The translations under genes and the position numbers were made by a program. This document shows, piece by piece, positions 44,994-53,645 of a DNA stretch of 63,266 nucleotides. The notes below the pieces were generated by a model. The model saw nothing but the letters and a program-made list of their open reading frames with translations. It ran no database searches and was not told the DNA's origin. Positions within the stretch are counted from its first letter, which is position 1, and every line of letters starts with the position of its first letter. Origin of the DNA: JACZST01 sp964195155 (GTDB taxonomy: Bacteria; Actinomycetota; Acidimicrobiia; Spongiisociales; UBA5794). The stretch lies in NCBI GenBank assembly GCA_964195155.1, contig CAXMOP010000009.1, forward strand, positions 1-63,266, in the 5' to 3' direction.

Positions 44994-45782
44994 CTAGAAG
45001 GTGAAGTGTTTGATCGGCTCGCCCTCGATAGCGATACCGCTCATGGCGGCAACACCAACCTCGAGATGGTGCTCGGCCCATTCCTCGGTCACCTGTTGAT
45101 CGCTTGCTGAGGTTTTCACACCTTCGGGAGTCGTCGGCACATCGGAGACCAGCAGCAGTGCGCCCCGGGCAATCCCGTTGTAGTGGCCGACGATGAACAG
45201 CGTCGCCGTCTCCATGTCGATAGCGATCGCGGTGAGGTTTCTCAGGCGGGCAAGGAACTCCAGGTCGTGCTCCCACATGCGGCGGTTGGTGGTGTAGACC
45301 ACACCGGTCCGATACTCGAACCCTTCTTCGACCATCTTCTCTGAGACGAACTTGTGCAACTTGAACGACGGGAGCGCGGGAACTTCGGGCGGGAGGTAGT
45401 CGTCGGAGGTGCCTTCACCCCGAATGGCCGCGATCGGCAGGATGAAGTGGCCGATGTCGGTCGACTTCTTGAGGCCGCCGCATTTGCCGAGGAAGAGAAC
45501 GCCGGCGGGCATCCGGGCCGTCAGCAGGTCCATGATCGTTGCCGCATTGGCGGTACCGATCCCGAAGTTGACGATCGTCAGACCGTGATCGTTGGTTGCC
45601 GTCTGCATCGGCCGATCGGTTCCCTTGATCTCACAGTCGAACCGGCGAGCAAACGCTTCGACATAGCTTCTGAAGTTAGTCAGCAGTACATAGTCCCCGA
45701 AGTCCTCGACCGCGGTGCCCGTGTACCGGGGCAGCCAGTCATGGGCAACGATCTCTTTACGCGTCTCAGACGGTTCGCTCAT
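44994..45782 (-). CDS. amn: AMP nucleosidase (short form)
   Basis: A 262-residue nucleoside phosphorylase-fold enzyme. It contains GVLFLGKCGGLKKSTDIGHF, the PNP-like core glycine motif, and AIAIDMETATLFIVGHYN with the catalytic region MET. The absence of the N-terminal AMP-binding domain of E. coli Amn and the length fit the short AMP nucleosidase family, which cleaves AMP to adenine and ribose 5-phosphate. The start lies 6 nt after TAGGTT on the minus strand, without Shine-Dalgarno. Confidence 0.88.
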   Translation of the reverse strand: MSEPSETRKEIVAHDWLPRYTGTAVEDFGDYVLLTNFRSYVEAFARRFDCEIKGTDRPMQTATNDHGLTIVNFGIGTANAATIMDLLTARMPAGVLFLGKCGGLKKSTDIGHFILPIAAIRGEGTSDDYLPPEVPALPSFKLHKFVSEKMVEEGFEYRTGVVYTTNRRMWEHDLEFLARLRNLTAIAIDMETATLFIVGHYNGIARGALLLVSDVPTTPEGVKTSASDQQVTEEWAEHHLEVGVAAMSGIAIEGEPIKHFTF

Positions 45783-45871
45783 GCCGGCAACCTACCAATT
45801 TCTCGGGGCTCCGAAGGCTAGGGAATGCCCCTGGTATCCTTCCCGCCGCTCGCTGATGCGGCGGGCGACTC

Positions 45872-45944
45872 TCCGGGGTAGCTCAGTTGGCAGAGCGGAT
45901 GGCTGTTAACCATCAAGTCGTGGGTTCGAGTCCCACCCCCGGAG
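45872..45944 (+). tRNA. tRNA-Asn (anticodon GTT)
   Basis: A 73-nt cloverleaf without encoded CCA. The acceptor stem TCCGGGG pairs with CCCCGGA (45937-45943), the D arm reads TAGCTCAGTTGGCAGAGC, the anticodon GTT is at 45905-45907 in the loop CTGTTAA and the T arm is GTGGGTTCGAGTCCCAC. All stems pair. Confidence 0.95.
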
Positions 45945-45966
45945 CAACCCGTTGCTAGAGGGTGAT

Positions 45967-47106
45967 TCAGTCGTTTGGCACCGCCGGCACGGTCCGCGGG
46001 TCGGTGGGGGGAAGCCGCTCCCGCCCTTCCTTCACCCCGATCACGGTCACCCCGGCCGCGCTGACGCCGATCCCGGCGACCCAGGACAAGGCGACCAGGG
46101 CACCGGCATCGACGAAGGCGCCTCCCATCGCCGGCCCAAGTGCCCTGCCCACCGCCATCAGGCCCTGGGTGTCGCCGGCCCGTTCGCTTCTCTCCAGCGA
46201 CCGCGACGCGATCATCTCCATCACGCCGGGAACGCTCATCCAGAATGCGAATCCCCACCACGCCATGCCGATGAAGAACAAGGCGACCGGCCCGTTCACC
46301 GTTACCCAGGCTGCGACACCGGCGGACGCCAGCCACCAGCCGGGGTACCGGTGCTGCGTGGACAACCGGGCGCCGGCCAGCCCTCCGATGGCGTTGAGAC
46401 TGAACGCCATCGACGCGGCGAGCGGGGAGAGCCCGTGGATGTCCCTGGCAACCAGTGCCTGGTTGATGAACAGCGACGTCCCGAAGAAGGTGAGTGCCCA
46501 CATGGCAACCATCAGCACCCGGTTGGACCGTGATCGGCTGACCGATCCCAAACGGCGCTTCTCGCCTTCGATCGGTGCATGGAGCAGTACCGAGGGAATC
46601 GTTGCGAAGGCCAACAAGAGGTAGACGGCTTGGTCGCCACGGCTGGCCAGTACCGAGATGATCGGGGCACCGATCAGTATTGCCACGGGGGTGGCAGCAG
46701 CCACCACCGTCATCGACTTCCTGTGCTGCATGGCGTCGGTCCACGCCAGCCACGTCATGGCTCCCGCAGCAAAGCCGGCGAGGGCACGAACGCCAAGGAG
46801 CACTCCGAACACGTTTGGGAGAACGCTGAGCAGATTCAGGGCCACCAGCGCGGCGGCGGCGATGCGCAGGATCCGGCCGGTCGGCCACAGCAACCGGGGG
46901 AGGGCAAAATTGGCAATCGCAAATGCGCCGACCTGAACCACGGAGACCAGCCCGACGGCCCCCTCCGAGACCCCGTAGCGCTCAGCAATCGGCGCAATGA
47001 GGAATGGCGTCGCGACGAACATGAGTGCAACCGCTGCGGCGGCGACTACGACGGCGAACGGGGCGTTGAAGCGGCCGGCATACGTGACGCGCGTGGGACC
47101 TTGCAC
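45967..47106 (-). CDS. MFS transporter
   Basis: A 379-residue protein with about twelve hydrophobic helices and the general major facilitator arrangement: a first half with PFLIAPIAERYGVSEGAVGLV and a central loop HAPIEGEKRRLGSVSRSRS. No substrate-specific motif is recognised; the set suggests a small efflux-type transporter. GTG at 47106 follows TACGCT on the minus strand by 7 nt, another leaderless layout. It is convergent with tRNA-Asn. Confidence 0.8.
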   Translation of the reverse strand: MQGPTRVTYAGRFNAPFAVVVAAAAVALMFVATPFLIAPIAERYGVSEGAVGLVSVVQVGAFAIANFALPRLLWPTGRILRIAAAALVALNLLSVLPNVFGVLLGVRALAGFAAGAMTWLAWTDAMQHRKSMTVVAAATPVAILIGAPIISVLASRGDQAVYLLLAFATIPSVLLHAPIEGEKRRLGSVSRSRSNRVLMVAMWALTFFGTSLFINQALVARDIHGLSPLAASMAFSLNAIGGLAGARLSTQHRYPGWWLASAGVAAWVTVNGPVALFFIGMAWWGFAFWMSVPGVMEMIASRSLERSERAGDTQGLMAVGRALGPAMGGAFVDAGALVALSWVAGIGVSAAGVTVIGVKEGRERLPPTDPRTVPAVPND

Positions 47107-47141
47107 GTCGGCGAGCGTACTGCGAGCCGTCGATCAGGGAG

Positions 47142-47197
47142 GAAGTAGCGAAGTAGCTGAGTGGCGAAGTAGCTGAGTGGCGAAGTAGCGAAGTAGC
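47142..47197. repeat. seven tandem octamers GAAGTAGC/TGAGTGGC
   Basis: Order: GAAGTAGC, GAAGTAGC, TGAGTGGC, GAAGTAGC, TGAGTGGC, GAAGTAGC, GAAGTAGC. It lies between the MFS promoter and the pseudogene. Confidence 0.85.
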
Positions 47198-47228
47198 CGA
47201 GGCCGATACTGATCTACTGACACTGGGA

Positions 47229-47475
47229 TTAGGTCAGCGGGAAGGGCGGCTGCCACCAGGCCGGGCGGTCGTCGACGACGATCTCGCTGACCCATTTCAC
47301 CCACCAGAAGCCGCGGCGGCCGGGTGCGACCAAACGTACCGGTGCCCCGTGGCCGATCGATGGCAGCGAAGCCAATGGCCGCGGTCGCGGCGAGTCCGGT
47401 GGTGCGGAGAAAGGTTCGCCGGCTGAGATCCGAGTGACCGTCGAGGGCTAGCCCGCGCAGATCCGGCGAAACCAT
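47229..47475 (-). pseudogene. remnant of a Tat-exported molybdopterin oxidoreductase (sulfite oxidase-like)
   Basis: The 5' part encodes a twin-arginine signal (SRRTFLRTTGLAATAA, SRR at about 47424). Near 47355 the frame shifts and what follows, GAPVRLVAPGRRGFWWVKW and then AWWQPPFPLT before a TAA at 47229, is the C-terminal end of a SuoX/MSP-type molybdoenzyme. The catalytic middle of several hundred residues is missing, so this is an internal-deletion relic. The call rests on remembered family ends. Confidence 0.65.
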
Positions 47476-47540
47476 CCCTGTTGCGCACCCCCCGCCCTGG
47501 TAGATCTGGCGCGATCGATTGGGCATCGAAGGGAGGATCT

Positions 47541-47984
47541 ATGACCGAAGAAGGCACGTCGATGGAGCAGAAGATGGCTCCGTCTCGCCCCGCTGTAGTG
47601 ACGCTCGTAGGCGTCGTGATCTACCTGTGGGCCGCATTTGCGGCCATCGAGGCTATTGCGTTGTTTCTCAACCGCGACAACGCCGAGTGGACCGCGAGGT
47701 ACGGCGTTGACGAGATTGTGATTCTGGCGATCGCACAGACCATCCTGGCAATCGCGCTGTTTGCGGTTGCCTCCGGCATCATGTCCGGCGTCAAATGGGC
47801 TCGGGTCGCCGTGGCCCTCGTGGTTGCCATTCGCCTGGCGGCCCTGACCTGGTTCATGCTCGGCCACCTCGGGCATGGCGCATTCACCTGGAGCACTCTG
47901 GTCAGCCTCGCGCTCGGCCTGTTCGTCCTGTGGGCCTTGTACGCCAAGGACGAGTCGGATCGCTTCTACGCCGGATACGCCTAG
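47541..47984 (+). CDS. four-helix membrane protein, DUF7144-like, copy 1
   Basis: A 147-residue protein with four predicted membrane helices: a short polar N terminus, RPAVVTLVGVVIYLWAAF, a second helix around ILAIAQTILAIALFAVA, GVKWARVAVALVVAIRLAA and WSTLVSLALGLFVLWALY. The WAR motif in the third helix and overall size fit the DUF7144 group of actinobacteria, function unknown. ATG follows GGGAGG at good spacing. The stop TAG is inside the CTAG that bounds a MITE-like left end. Copy 2 lies 133 bp downstream. Confidence 0.7.
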   Translation: MTEEGTSMEQKMAPSRPAVVTLVGVVIYLWAAFAAIEAIALFLNRDNAEWTARYGVDEIVILAIAQTILAIALFAVASGIMSGVKWARVAVALVVAIRLAALTWFMLGHLGHGAFTWSTLVSLALGLFVLWALYAKDESDRFYAGYA

Positions 47985-48024
47985 AGGCCCTGAACAGTGA
48001 CGAGTGCCACGGGCCGCTCCTGGA
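47981..48024 (+). mobile_element. left end of a MITE-like element (copy C), at a gene stop codon
   Basis: After CTAG (47981-47984) the sequence CTGAACAGTGACGAGTGCC and ACGGGCCGC matches the left end of copy A at about 26 of 29 positions. The matching right end is not found nearby; it appears at 48665-48688 beyond the next gene. Confidence 0.6.
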
Positions 48025-48117
48025 TCAACATTCGGCCGGCCCGGTAACCATTCCGGGTCTGGCTGGGTCCAAGAGAGGGCTGCAAACACGCAGCGTGGTT
48101 AGAGACTAGGGAGGGAT

Positions 48118-48549
48118 ATGACCGAACGAGCAATGGCTCCTTCGCGCCCGGGTGTCGTCACCCTGGTAGGCATCGTCGTGTACATCAACGCGGTTCTCGC
48201 CGCGGTGACGGCCGTCGCTGTCTTCCTGAATCGCGCAAACGCAGACTGGCAAGGCACCTACGGGTCGACGGAGAACGAGCTGCTCTGGCTCGCCATCGTC
48301 GAAGGCGTGCTCGCCATCCTGTTGTTCGCTGTCGGTTCCGGCGTGATGTCGGGAGCGAAGTGGGCACGGCTTGCCGTCGGCATCGTGGTAGGTCTTCGCC
48401 TGGCGGTGTTGACCTGGTTCATGCTGACGCATCTCGGTGCCGGGGCATTCACGTGGGGCACGATGGTCGCTCTGGCCCTTGGCCTGTTTGTGCTTTGGGC
48501 CTTGTACGGCAAGGACGAGTCCGCAGCGTTCTACGAGGGCTACGCCTAA
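48118..48549 (+). CDS. four-helix membrane protein, DUF7144-like, copy 2
   Basis: A 143-residue paralogue of the previous gene, roughly two thirds identical by eye, with the same four-helix plan (RPGVVTLVGIVVYINAV, LAIVEGVLAILLFAVG, AKWARLAVGIVVGLRLA, WGTMVALALGLFVLWALY). The shared ends (MAPSRP at the start, FY-GYA at the end) show a recent tandem duplication. ATG follows AGGGAGG. It sits between the left end (copy C) and right end (copy D) of a MITE-like element. Confidence 0.7.
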   Translation: MTERAMAPSRPGVVTLVGIVVYINAVLAAVTAVAVFLNRANADWQGTYGSTENELLWLAIVEGVLAILLFAVGSGVMSGAKWARLAVGIVVGLRLAVLTWFMLTHLGAGAFTWGTMVALALGLFVLWALYGKDESAAFYEGYA

Positions 48550-48560
48550 GCAGATCCAAC

Positions 48561-48688
48561 GAATCGAGCTCCCCGTTCCGGATTGCGGAAGCGATTCGGG
48601 GCGGGGAGCTCACGCGTTCCAAAGCCCTCGCCACCCGCTGCCCGGCACAGATTGGGACGCTCAAGCGGGATGCTCAACACCCTCCTAG
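48561..48688 (+). mobile_element. right end of a MITE-like element (copy D) with nested hairpin
   Basis: GGATGCTCAACACCCTC followed by CTAG (48685-48688) is the right end of the copy A/B family. Before it, GAGCTCCCCG (48566-48575) and CGGGGAGCTC (48602-48611) form a perfect 10-bp stem enclosing TTCCG-GATTG-CGGAA, and GAATCG pairs with CGATTC as an alternative, so the spacer after copy 2 has strong RNA-folding potential. Confidence 0.55.
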
Positions 48689-48702
48689 TGTGGAGATTGC
48701 TG

Positions 48703-51700
48703 ATGTCAGACCGATTGCGGAGAAAAAGCGAATCAGACCGCGTCGATGAAGCGATCTCCGCCGCGCTCGGTGGTGAGCGTCGACTGGTGGTTGTGATCGG
48801 CGACGCCGCCAGCGGAAGGCCACAATTGCTGGAGGACGCGGCACGCAACGCTGCCGAGCGCGGCGCAACCGTCGCCTCCGCACGAGGACACCAGGCTTCC
48901 ATCTCCGAGATCGGCCGGGTTGCCGCCGACCTCGGCCTATCCGGTGCCGGCGACCCTGCCACGGTGCTCGTCGTCGACGACGCACAATGGGCCGACCCCA
49001 CCTCGATCGGGCTCCTCCAACGAGCAGTGTCGACAAACCCCACGGGGATCACCGTCGTGCTTGGCCACGAGCCGACGTCGGGTGTTCAGGCTCTGGCCCT
49101 CGATCGGCTGAAAGACGCCGCAGAACGCTCCGGCGCGGTGCAGGAACTGACGCTGGCGCCGCTCACCGGCGCTGAGCTGCAAGCCGTTGCAGACGCCGAC
49201 GTGGCCGAGCGCCTGGCGACGCTCACCGGAGGAACCTATGACGAGGTTGACCGCCTGATCGTGGACTGGGTCGACAGCGGCGTTCTCGTCTGGAGTGACG
49301 GGCGTTTGGAAGCAACAGCCGACCTCCCGGGCCAGTGGGATGGTGGAAACGGAATGCGACCAGACGAGCTCGATGGGCCGGCCAGGAAACTCGTCGAAGC
49401 GGTGAGCCTGTCCGGGCGGCCCATCCCGCTCGAGGTCGCCGCCGATCTCATCGACGGATCGAGCGATGAGGCGTTGGCGATCGGCGAACAGCTGGTCGAT
49501 CAGGCACTCCTCGTCCAGTCAAAGCAGGGATTCGACGCGCCCAGCGCCGTCGATGCGTCACGCATCGCCCATGGGCTTGGTGCGGTCCGCGCCGCACACC
49601 TCTACGGCGAGCTGGCGAAGGCGTTCAGCAACGCCGGCTACGACACGCGCTCGCCCGGTCTGGTCGGCGGCTATTACCTCAAAGCGGGCGAGGCCGAGGC
49701 GGCGATCCCGCTGCTCGACGAGGCGTTGACCGCAGCGATCGCTGCCGGCGCCCCCGCTGAAGCGGTGCCGCTCATTGATTCTGCGCTGGTCGCGATCGAC
49801 GAGGAAGGAGTGGGTTCCCCCGAGCTCGAGGGCCGGCTCCGGTTAGAACGAGCCAAGTACTACATGACCGCAGCCTGGTCCGAGCTGGCTGCTGAAGACC
49901 TGAGGGTGGCGCTGCGCAAGCTCGACGGAGCGGCCAGAGTCGACGCCCTCGGCTACCTCGCTGCCGTCGAGGACAACCGTCAGGAGTCACAGATCGCCGA
50001 GGTGTACGTCGCTGCGGCCATCGGAGAAGCCACCGCCATCAACGAGCCGCTCAAAGCCGGCTCGTTGCTGTTGTTGCAGGCGCGGATCCTGCAACGGATC
50101 GGGTTCCCGATCGAGACCGATGCCGTTCAGGCCAAGGGGAGTGCCATCCTCGAGGGCGGCGGCAATCAGATCCAGCGCTTCCTGGCCTCCCAGAACACGG
50201 CGAGGATCGCTCTTGACCGGGGACGGGCGGTAGAGGCGGAGCCCATCTTTGATCTGGTGTTCGGCCGGGCCGAGGAGACCATGGGTCTTGCCGCAAAAGC
50301 CGATGCCGCCGCCTGGCTCGCCCGAGCTCAGTTCCTCCACGGTCACCCCAACCAGGGGATGGACTCGGTGCACACGGCGATCCGACTCGCCGAGGAAACC
50401 GCGACTTCGGGGCCCATATTTCTCGGGCACCAGGCGCATTCTGAAGGTGCCGGGCGGTTCGCCGCCTACGACGAGGCCCTCGAGGCGGCCGATGCAATGC
50501 TGGGTTACGTACTCCAGCAGCTCCCCGACTGGGAGAACGCCGCCCGCTACCTGCGGGCCAGAGCCCTGCTGGGCCTCGGGCGGGTGGACGATGCATCCGG
50601 AGAGATCGAGCTGGCGATGCAGCTGTCGCCCGAGGGGATCAACGGGTGGCGGTGGCGGCTTCGCATCGAGGCGTTCCGCTTCAACGTGCTTGCCGCCCTT
50701 GGTGCGGAATGGCCACAGCAGCGCGCCGAGGATCTGACCGATGAGCTGCTCCAGGGGCAATGGCTCGACGTCGCCGCCGAGGTGATGGCGGTTCGAGCCG
50801 GCGTGGAAGCGGACGAGGAACTTGCCCGCCAGGCCGCGGCCCTGGCCCTCGAACTTGGCATTCCCACCACCGCAGCCGTGGCGATCGAGGCCGCCGGGAT
50901 GTGGACCGATCCGGCGGCAGCGGCGGTGGCGTCGAAGATCAAGGAGACCGAACGGCACGTTCCGGAGCAATGGCTCGAGGCCTGGGCGGCCCAGCCGGCG
51001 ATCGCAGCGGGCCTTGCCGCACCCGAGGTGGAGGATGAGCAACTCACCGCGGCGGCGGCAACACTGCAAAACGACCTCGCGGCTGCGATGCTCGCCGCGG
51101 GCCTCGCCGATCCAGACACCACGCTCAGCCCGGCGCAGCGTCGTCAGCAGGGCCTGGTCAGGAGAAAGCCTGGCCGGGTGCGCAGGACCGCCCTCTGGCT
51201 CGGGGCGGCCGCCGCCTTCGCCATCCTTGCCCTCGGCGGGGGATTCCTGGCTGCGAACGCATTCGCGCCGACCACCACGACCATTCTCACCTCCACGACG
51301 GCTCCGACGACAACCATCCCGCCGCTGGAGGCGACGAAGATCACCGAGCTGCCGGCGTTCTTTGCCGGCGGCTGGGTGACATGGGGCGGGAATCAGGCGC
51401 GGACCGGCGGCACCGACGCCACCGGAGTCGCAATGGCTGCCGGGTACTATTGGCGCGTCAGGCTGGGCCGGAGTGAGTTCTTCGCATCGCCAATCGTCCT
51501 TGGGCAAAAGGTCGTGATCGGCGGCCTCGACGGTCAGGTCTATTTCTTCGAGCGGCGCAACGGCGACGAGATCAACCGTATCTTGAGAACGGATGACGCG
51601 ATCAGGCTCACTGCCGCCGGAGCGCAGATCGTCGTCGAGGGGGCCGACAACTTTCTTACCTTCGTTCCGAGCAGCGACGGCTTCCTCTATGCCTATGAGG

Positions 51701-52599
51701 CCAACCGGGCAGCCTTCCTGTGGCGCTACCCACTCGATGTGAGCGGTACTCCCGCAGTCAATGGTGCTGCCGGAGAGGTGTACGTGGGAACCAGCGATGG
51801 CTTCCTCGTCGCGATGCGCGCTGGGCAAACCGCCGATGAGTTGTGGCGATTGCCCGCCGAAGAGAACGGGTTTGGCGGTCCGATCACGACGGCGATCACG
51901 CTCGACGCGGGAAAGCTGTACTTCGGCGTCGGTGAGCAGCTGTGGCAGGTTGACGCGGGGTCACAAGTGGCGACCGAGTGTGATGTGCTGGCCATCGGAG
52001 AATTGCTCACGCCCGTCGTCAGCGACGGCGTCATCTATGCGGCGACCACGCAAGGATTCATCCACCCGGTCGACGCCACTACCTGCACCCAGATCGCGTC
52101 CAACATCCTCATCGGCGATACGCTGACGGCCAGGCCGGCCGTTTACGGCGGCATGATCTACCAGCCGGGTACCTTCGGCGTGACGGCGTACACGCTCGAT
52201 GGTGAGATCGTTTGGAATGGCCCGCGCCGCGGCGAGGGTGAGACATTTGCGCCGAACGTGCAGGCGTCCCCCGTGGTCGCCAACGGTCTGGTGTACTTCG
52301 GCGCCGGTGACAACTACCTCTACGCGCTCGATGCCGCCACCGGTGAAATCGTTTGGTCCTGGCTCGAGGAATCGCGGATTACCTCCGAGGTTGCTGTGAC
52401 CGATGGCGTCGTGTACGTCGCTACCTCTGACGGCGACGTGATTGCAATCGCGCCGGACTCGGAGGCCCAGGCCAACGCACCGGTAGTAACGACGTCGACG
52501 CCACCGACCACAGCAGCGCCCGCCGGCACCGGAGGCGACGAATCGCCGACGACCACCGTGCCCGAGCGTAAAGGCGGTGGGCGCGGCGGCGCCTTCTAG
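48703..52599 (+). CDS. degenerate STAND ATPase - TPR - TM - PQQ propeller protein
   Basis: A 1298-residue protein. Residues about 25-250 resemble the ATPase core of LuxR/AfsR-type STAND proteins: Walker B region VLVVDDAQWADPTSIGLLQ is normal, but the P-loop reads VIGDAASGRPQLL, lacking the catalytic Lys and Ser/Thr. Helical TPR-like repeats fill about 330-820. One membrane helix lies near 829-852, then a Thr/Pro linker. The rest (about 880-1265) is a PQQ/BamB-like propeller with blades such as ASPIVLGQKVVIGGLDGQVY and ASPVVANGLVYFGAGDNYLY, before a Thr/Pro tail. No DNA-binding domain is seen. Start ATG 48703; TAGTGT (48686-48691) may be its -10 box. Function unknown; a membrane sensor is inferred. 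Confidence 0.75.
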   Translation: MSDRLRRKSESDRVDEAISAALGGERRLVVVIGDAASGRPQLLEDAARNAAERGATVASARGHQASISEIGRVAADLGLSGAGDPATVLVVDDAQWADPTSIGLLQRAVSTNPTGITVVLGHEPTSGVQALALDRLKDAAERSGAVQELTLAPLTGAELQAVADADVAERLATLTGGTYDEVDRLIVDWVDSGVLVWSDGRLEATADLPGQWDGGNGMRPDELDGPARKLVEAVSLSGRPIPLEVAADLIDGSSDEALAIGEQLVDQALLVQSKQGFDAPSAVDASRIAHGLGAVRAAHLYGELAKAFSNAGYDTRSPGLVGGYYLKAGEAEAAIPLLDEALTAAIAAGAPAEAVPLIDSALVAIDEEGVGSPELEGRLRLERAKYYMTAAWSELAAEDLRVALRKLDGAARVDALGYLAAVEDNRQESQIAEVYVAAAIGEATAINEPLKAGSLLLLQARILQRIGFPIETDAVQAKGSAILEGGGNQIQRFLASQNTARIALDRGRAVEAEPIFDLVFGRAEETMGLAAKADAAAWLARAQFLHGHPNQGMDSVHTAIRLAEETATSGPIFLGHQAHSEGAGRFAAYDEALEAADAMLGYVLQQLPDWENAARYLRARALLGLGRVDDASGEIELAMQLSPEGINGWRWRLRIEAFRFNVLAALGAEWPQQRAEDLTDELLQGQWLDVAAEVMAVRAGVEADEELARQAAALALELGIPTTAAVAIEAAGMWTDPAAAAVASKIKETERHVPEQWLEAWAAQPAIAAGLAAPEVEDEQLTAAAATLQNDLAAAMLAAGLADPDTTLSPAQRRQQGLVRRKPGRVRRTALWLGAAAAFAILALGGGFLAANAFAPTTTTILTSTTAPTTTIPPLEATKITELPAFFAGGWVTWGGNQARTGGTDATGVAMAAGYYWRVRLGRSEFFASPIVLGQKVVIGGLDGQVYFFERRNGDEINRILRTDDAIRLTAAGAQIVVEGADNFLTFVPSSDGFLYAYEANRAAFLWRYPLDVSGTPAVNGAAGEVYVGTSDGFLVAMRAGQTADELWRLPAEENGFGGPITTAITLDAGKLYFGVGEQLWQVDAGSQVATECDVLAIGELLTPVVSDGVIYAATTQGFIHPVDATTCTQIASNILIGDTLTARPAVYGGMIYQPGTFGVTAYTLDGEIVWNGPRRGEGETFAPNVQASPVVANGLVYFGAGDNYLYALDAATGEIVWSWLEESRITSEVAVTDGVVYVATSDGDVIAIAPDSEAQANAPVVTTSTPPTTAAPAGTGGDESPTTTVPERKGGGRGGAF

Positions 52600-52622
52600 T
52601 CGGCGCGCATAGGCTCAGCGCC

Positions 52623-53645
52623 GTGAATATCCGTCTCATCGAGCTGGCCGTACCGCTGTTGCGGCCGTTCCGAACGGCAACGGGAGCGATGGAGGAGCGC
52701 CGGGTGGTGCTCGTCGGCAGCACCGATGGCGATCAGACCGGCTGGGGGGAAGCGGCGCCGTATCTGGGAGTGACCCCGGACACCATTGAGGGCGTGTGGA
52801 GCAGCCTCGTCGGAGACCTCGCGTTGACTCCCACCGCGGCGGCGGCCCTGGAAGGGGCCGAGGCGGATCTCGCTGCCCGCCTTGACGGTCGACCCCTGTG
52901 GTCCTCCATCGGAGGGTCGTGGCGGCCGTTGCCAAGCTCACTTGCCATCGGGCTCGGAGATGACGCCGCCGAGCGAATCGAGGCGACCGGCCCGTCCGCG
53001 GTGAAGCTCAAGATCCAGCCGGGAACCGACGTCGCCCGCGTCGAAGCGGTGCGCCGACGCTACCCCGACCTGACGATCGGTGTCGATGCCAACGCTGCCT
53101 ACGCATGGGATGACCGCGATCCCTTGCTGGCGCTCGATCGCTTCGACGTCGCCTACATCGAGCAGCCGTTCTCCGTCGACGATCTAGGGTCCCACGCCGG
53201 TCTGCGCCGGGAGCTGCTCGCCGACGTCGTGGTCGACGAAGCCGTCGGCAGCGTCCATGACGCGGTCGGGGTCATCGAGGCCGATGCTGCCGACGTCCTT
53301 GCCGTGAAGCCGGGGCGCCTTGGTCTGGAGGGTTGCCGCGTCGTGCACGACGTCGCCCTGGCGGCCGGGCTCAGGGTCAAGTCATCCGGGCTGCTCGAGA
53401 CCGCTGTGGGAAGGGCACATACCCTGGCGGTGGCCCTGCTCCCCGCCGCGGTGTACTCCGATCTGGCCGACGACTCATGGTTCTTTGGCGATTCGGCGTC
53501 TTCGTTGCCGTGGCCGGTGGCGGAGGGCTGGGTCTCGGCACCGGAACTGCCCGGGATCGGGATCGACCCGGATCTGGATGCCCTGGCGCCGCTGATCGTT
53601 CGAGAAGAGACCGTTACTCGATCGGCAGACCAAGACCGCGGCTGA
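52623..53645 (+). CDS. menC: o-succinylbenzoate synthase
   Basis: A 340-residue enolase-superfamily enzyme of the OSBS group. Catalytic features are KLKI (second Lys acts as base), VDANAAY (first metal ligand), YIEQPF (second), VVDEAVGS (third) and AVKPGRLGL (second Lys). It dehydrates SHCHC to o-succinylbenzoate in menaquinone synthesis. Dipeptide epimerases look similar, so the call relies on the short length and KLKI/KPGR pattern. GTG at 52623 follows TAGGCT by 7 nt. No other men gene is nearby. The end overlaps the convergent acyl-CoA dehydrogenase by 32 bp. Confidence 0.82.
   Translation: MNIRLIELAVPLLRPFRTATGAMEERRVVLVGSTDGDQTGWGEAAPYLGVTPDTIEGVWSSLVGDLALTPTAAAALEGAEADLAARLDGRPLWSSIGGSWRPLPSSLAIGLGDDAAERIEATGPSAVKLKIQPGTDVARVEAVRRRYPDLTIGVDANAAYAWDDRDPLLALDRFDVAYIEQPFSVDDLGSHAGLRRELLADVVVDEAVGSVHDAVGVIEADAADVLAVKPGRLGLEGCRVVHDVALAAGLRVKSSGLLETAVGRAHTLAVALLPAAVYSDLADDSWFFGDSASSLPWPVAEGWVSAPELPGIGIDPDLDALAPLIVREETVTRSADQDRG

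Noticed and set aside
48118..48549. Toxin or defence role for the duplicated membrane proteins
   Set aside because: Size and helices alone do not support it; no partner gene with effector features.
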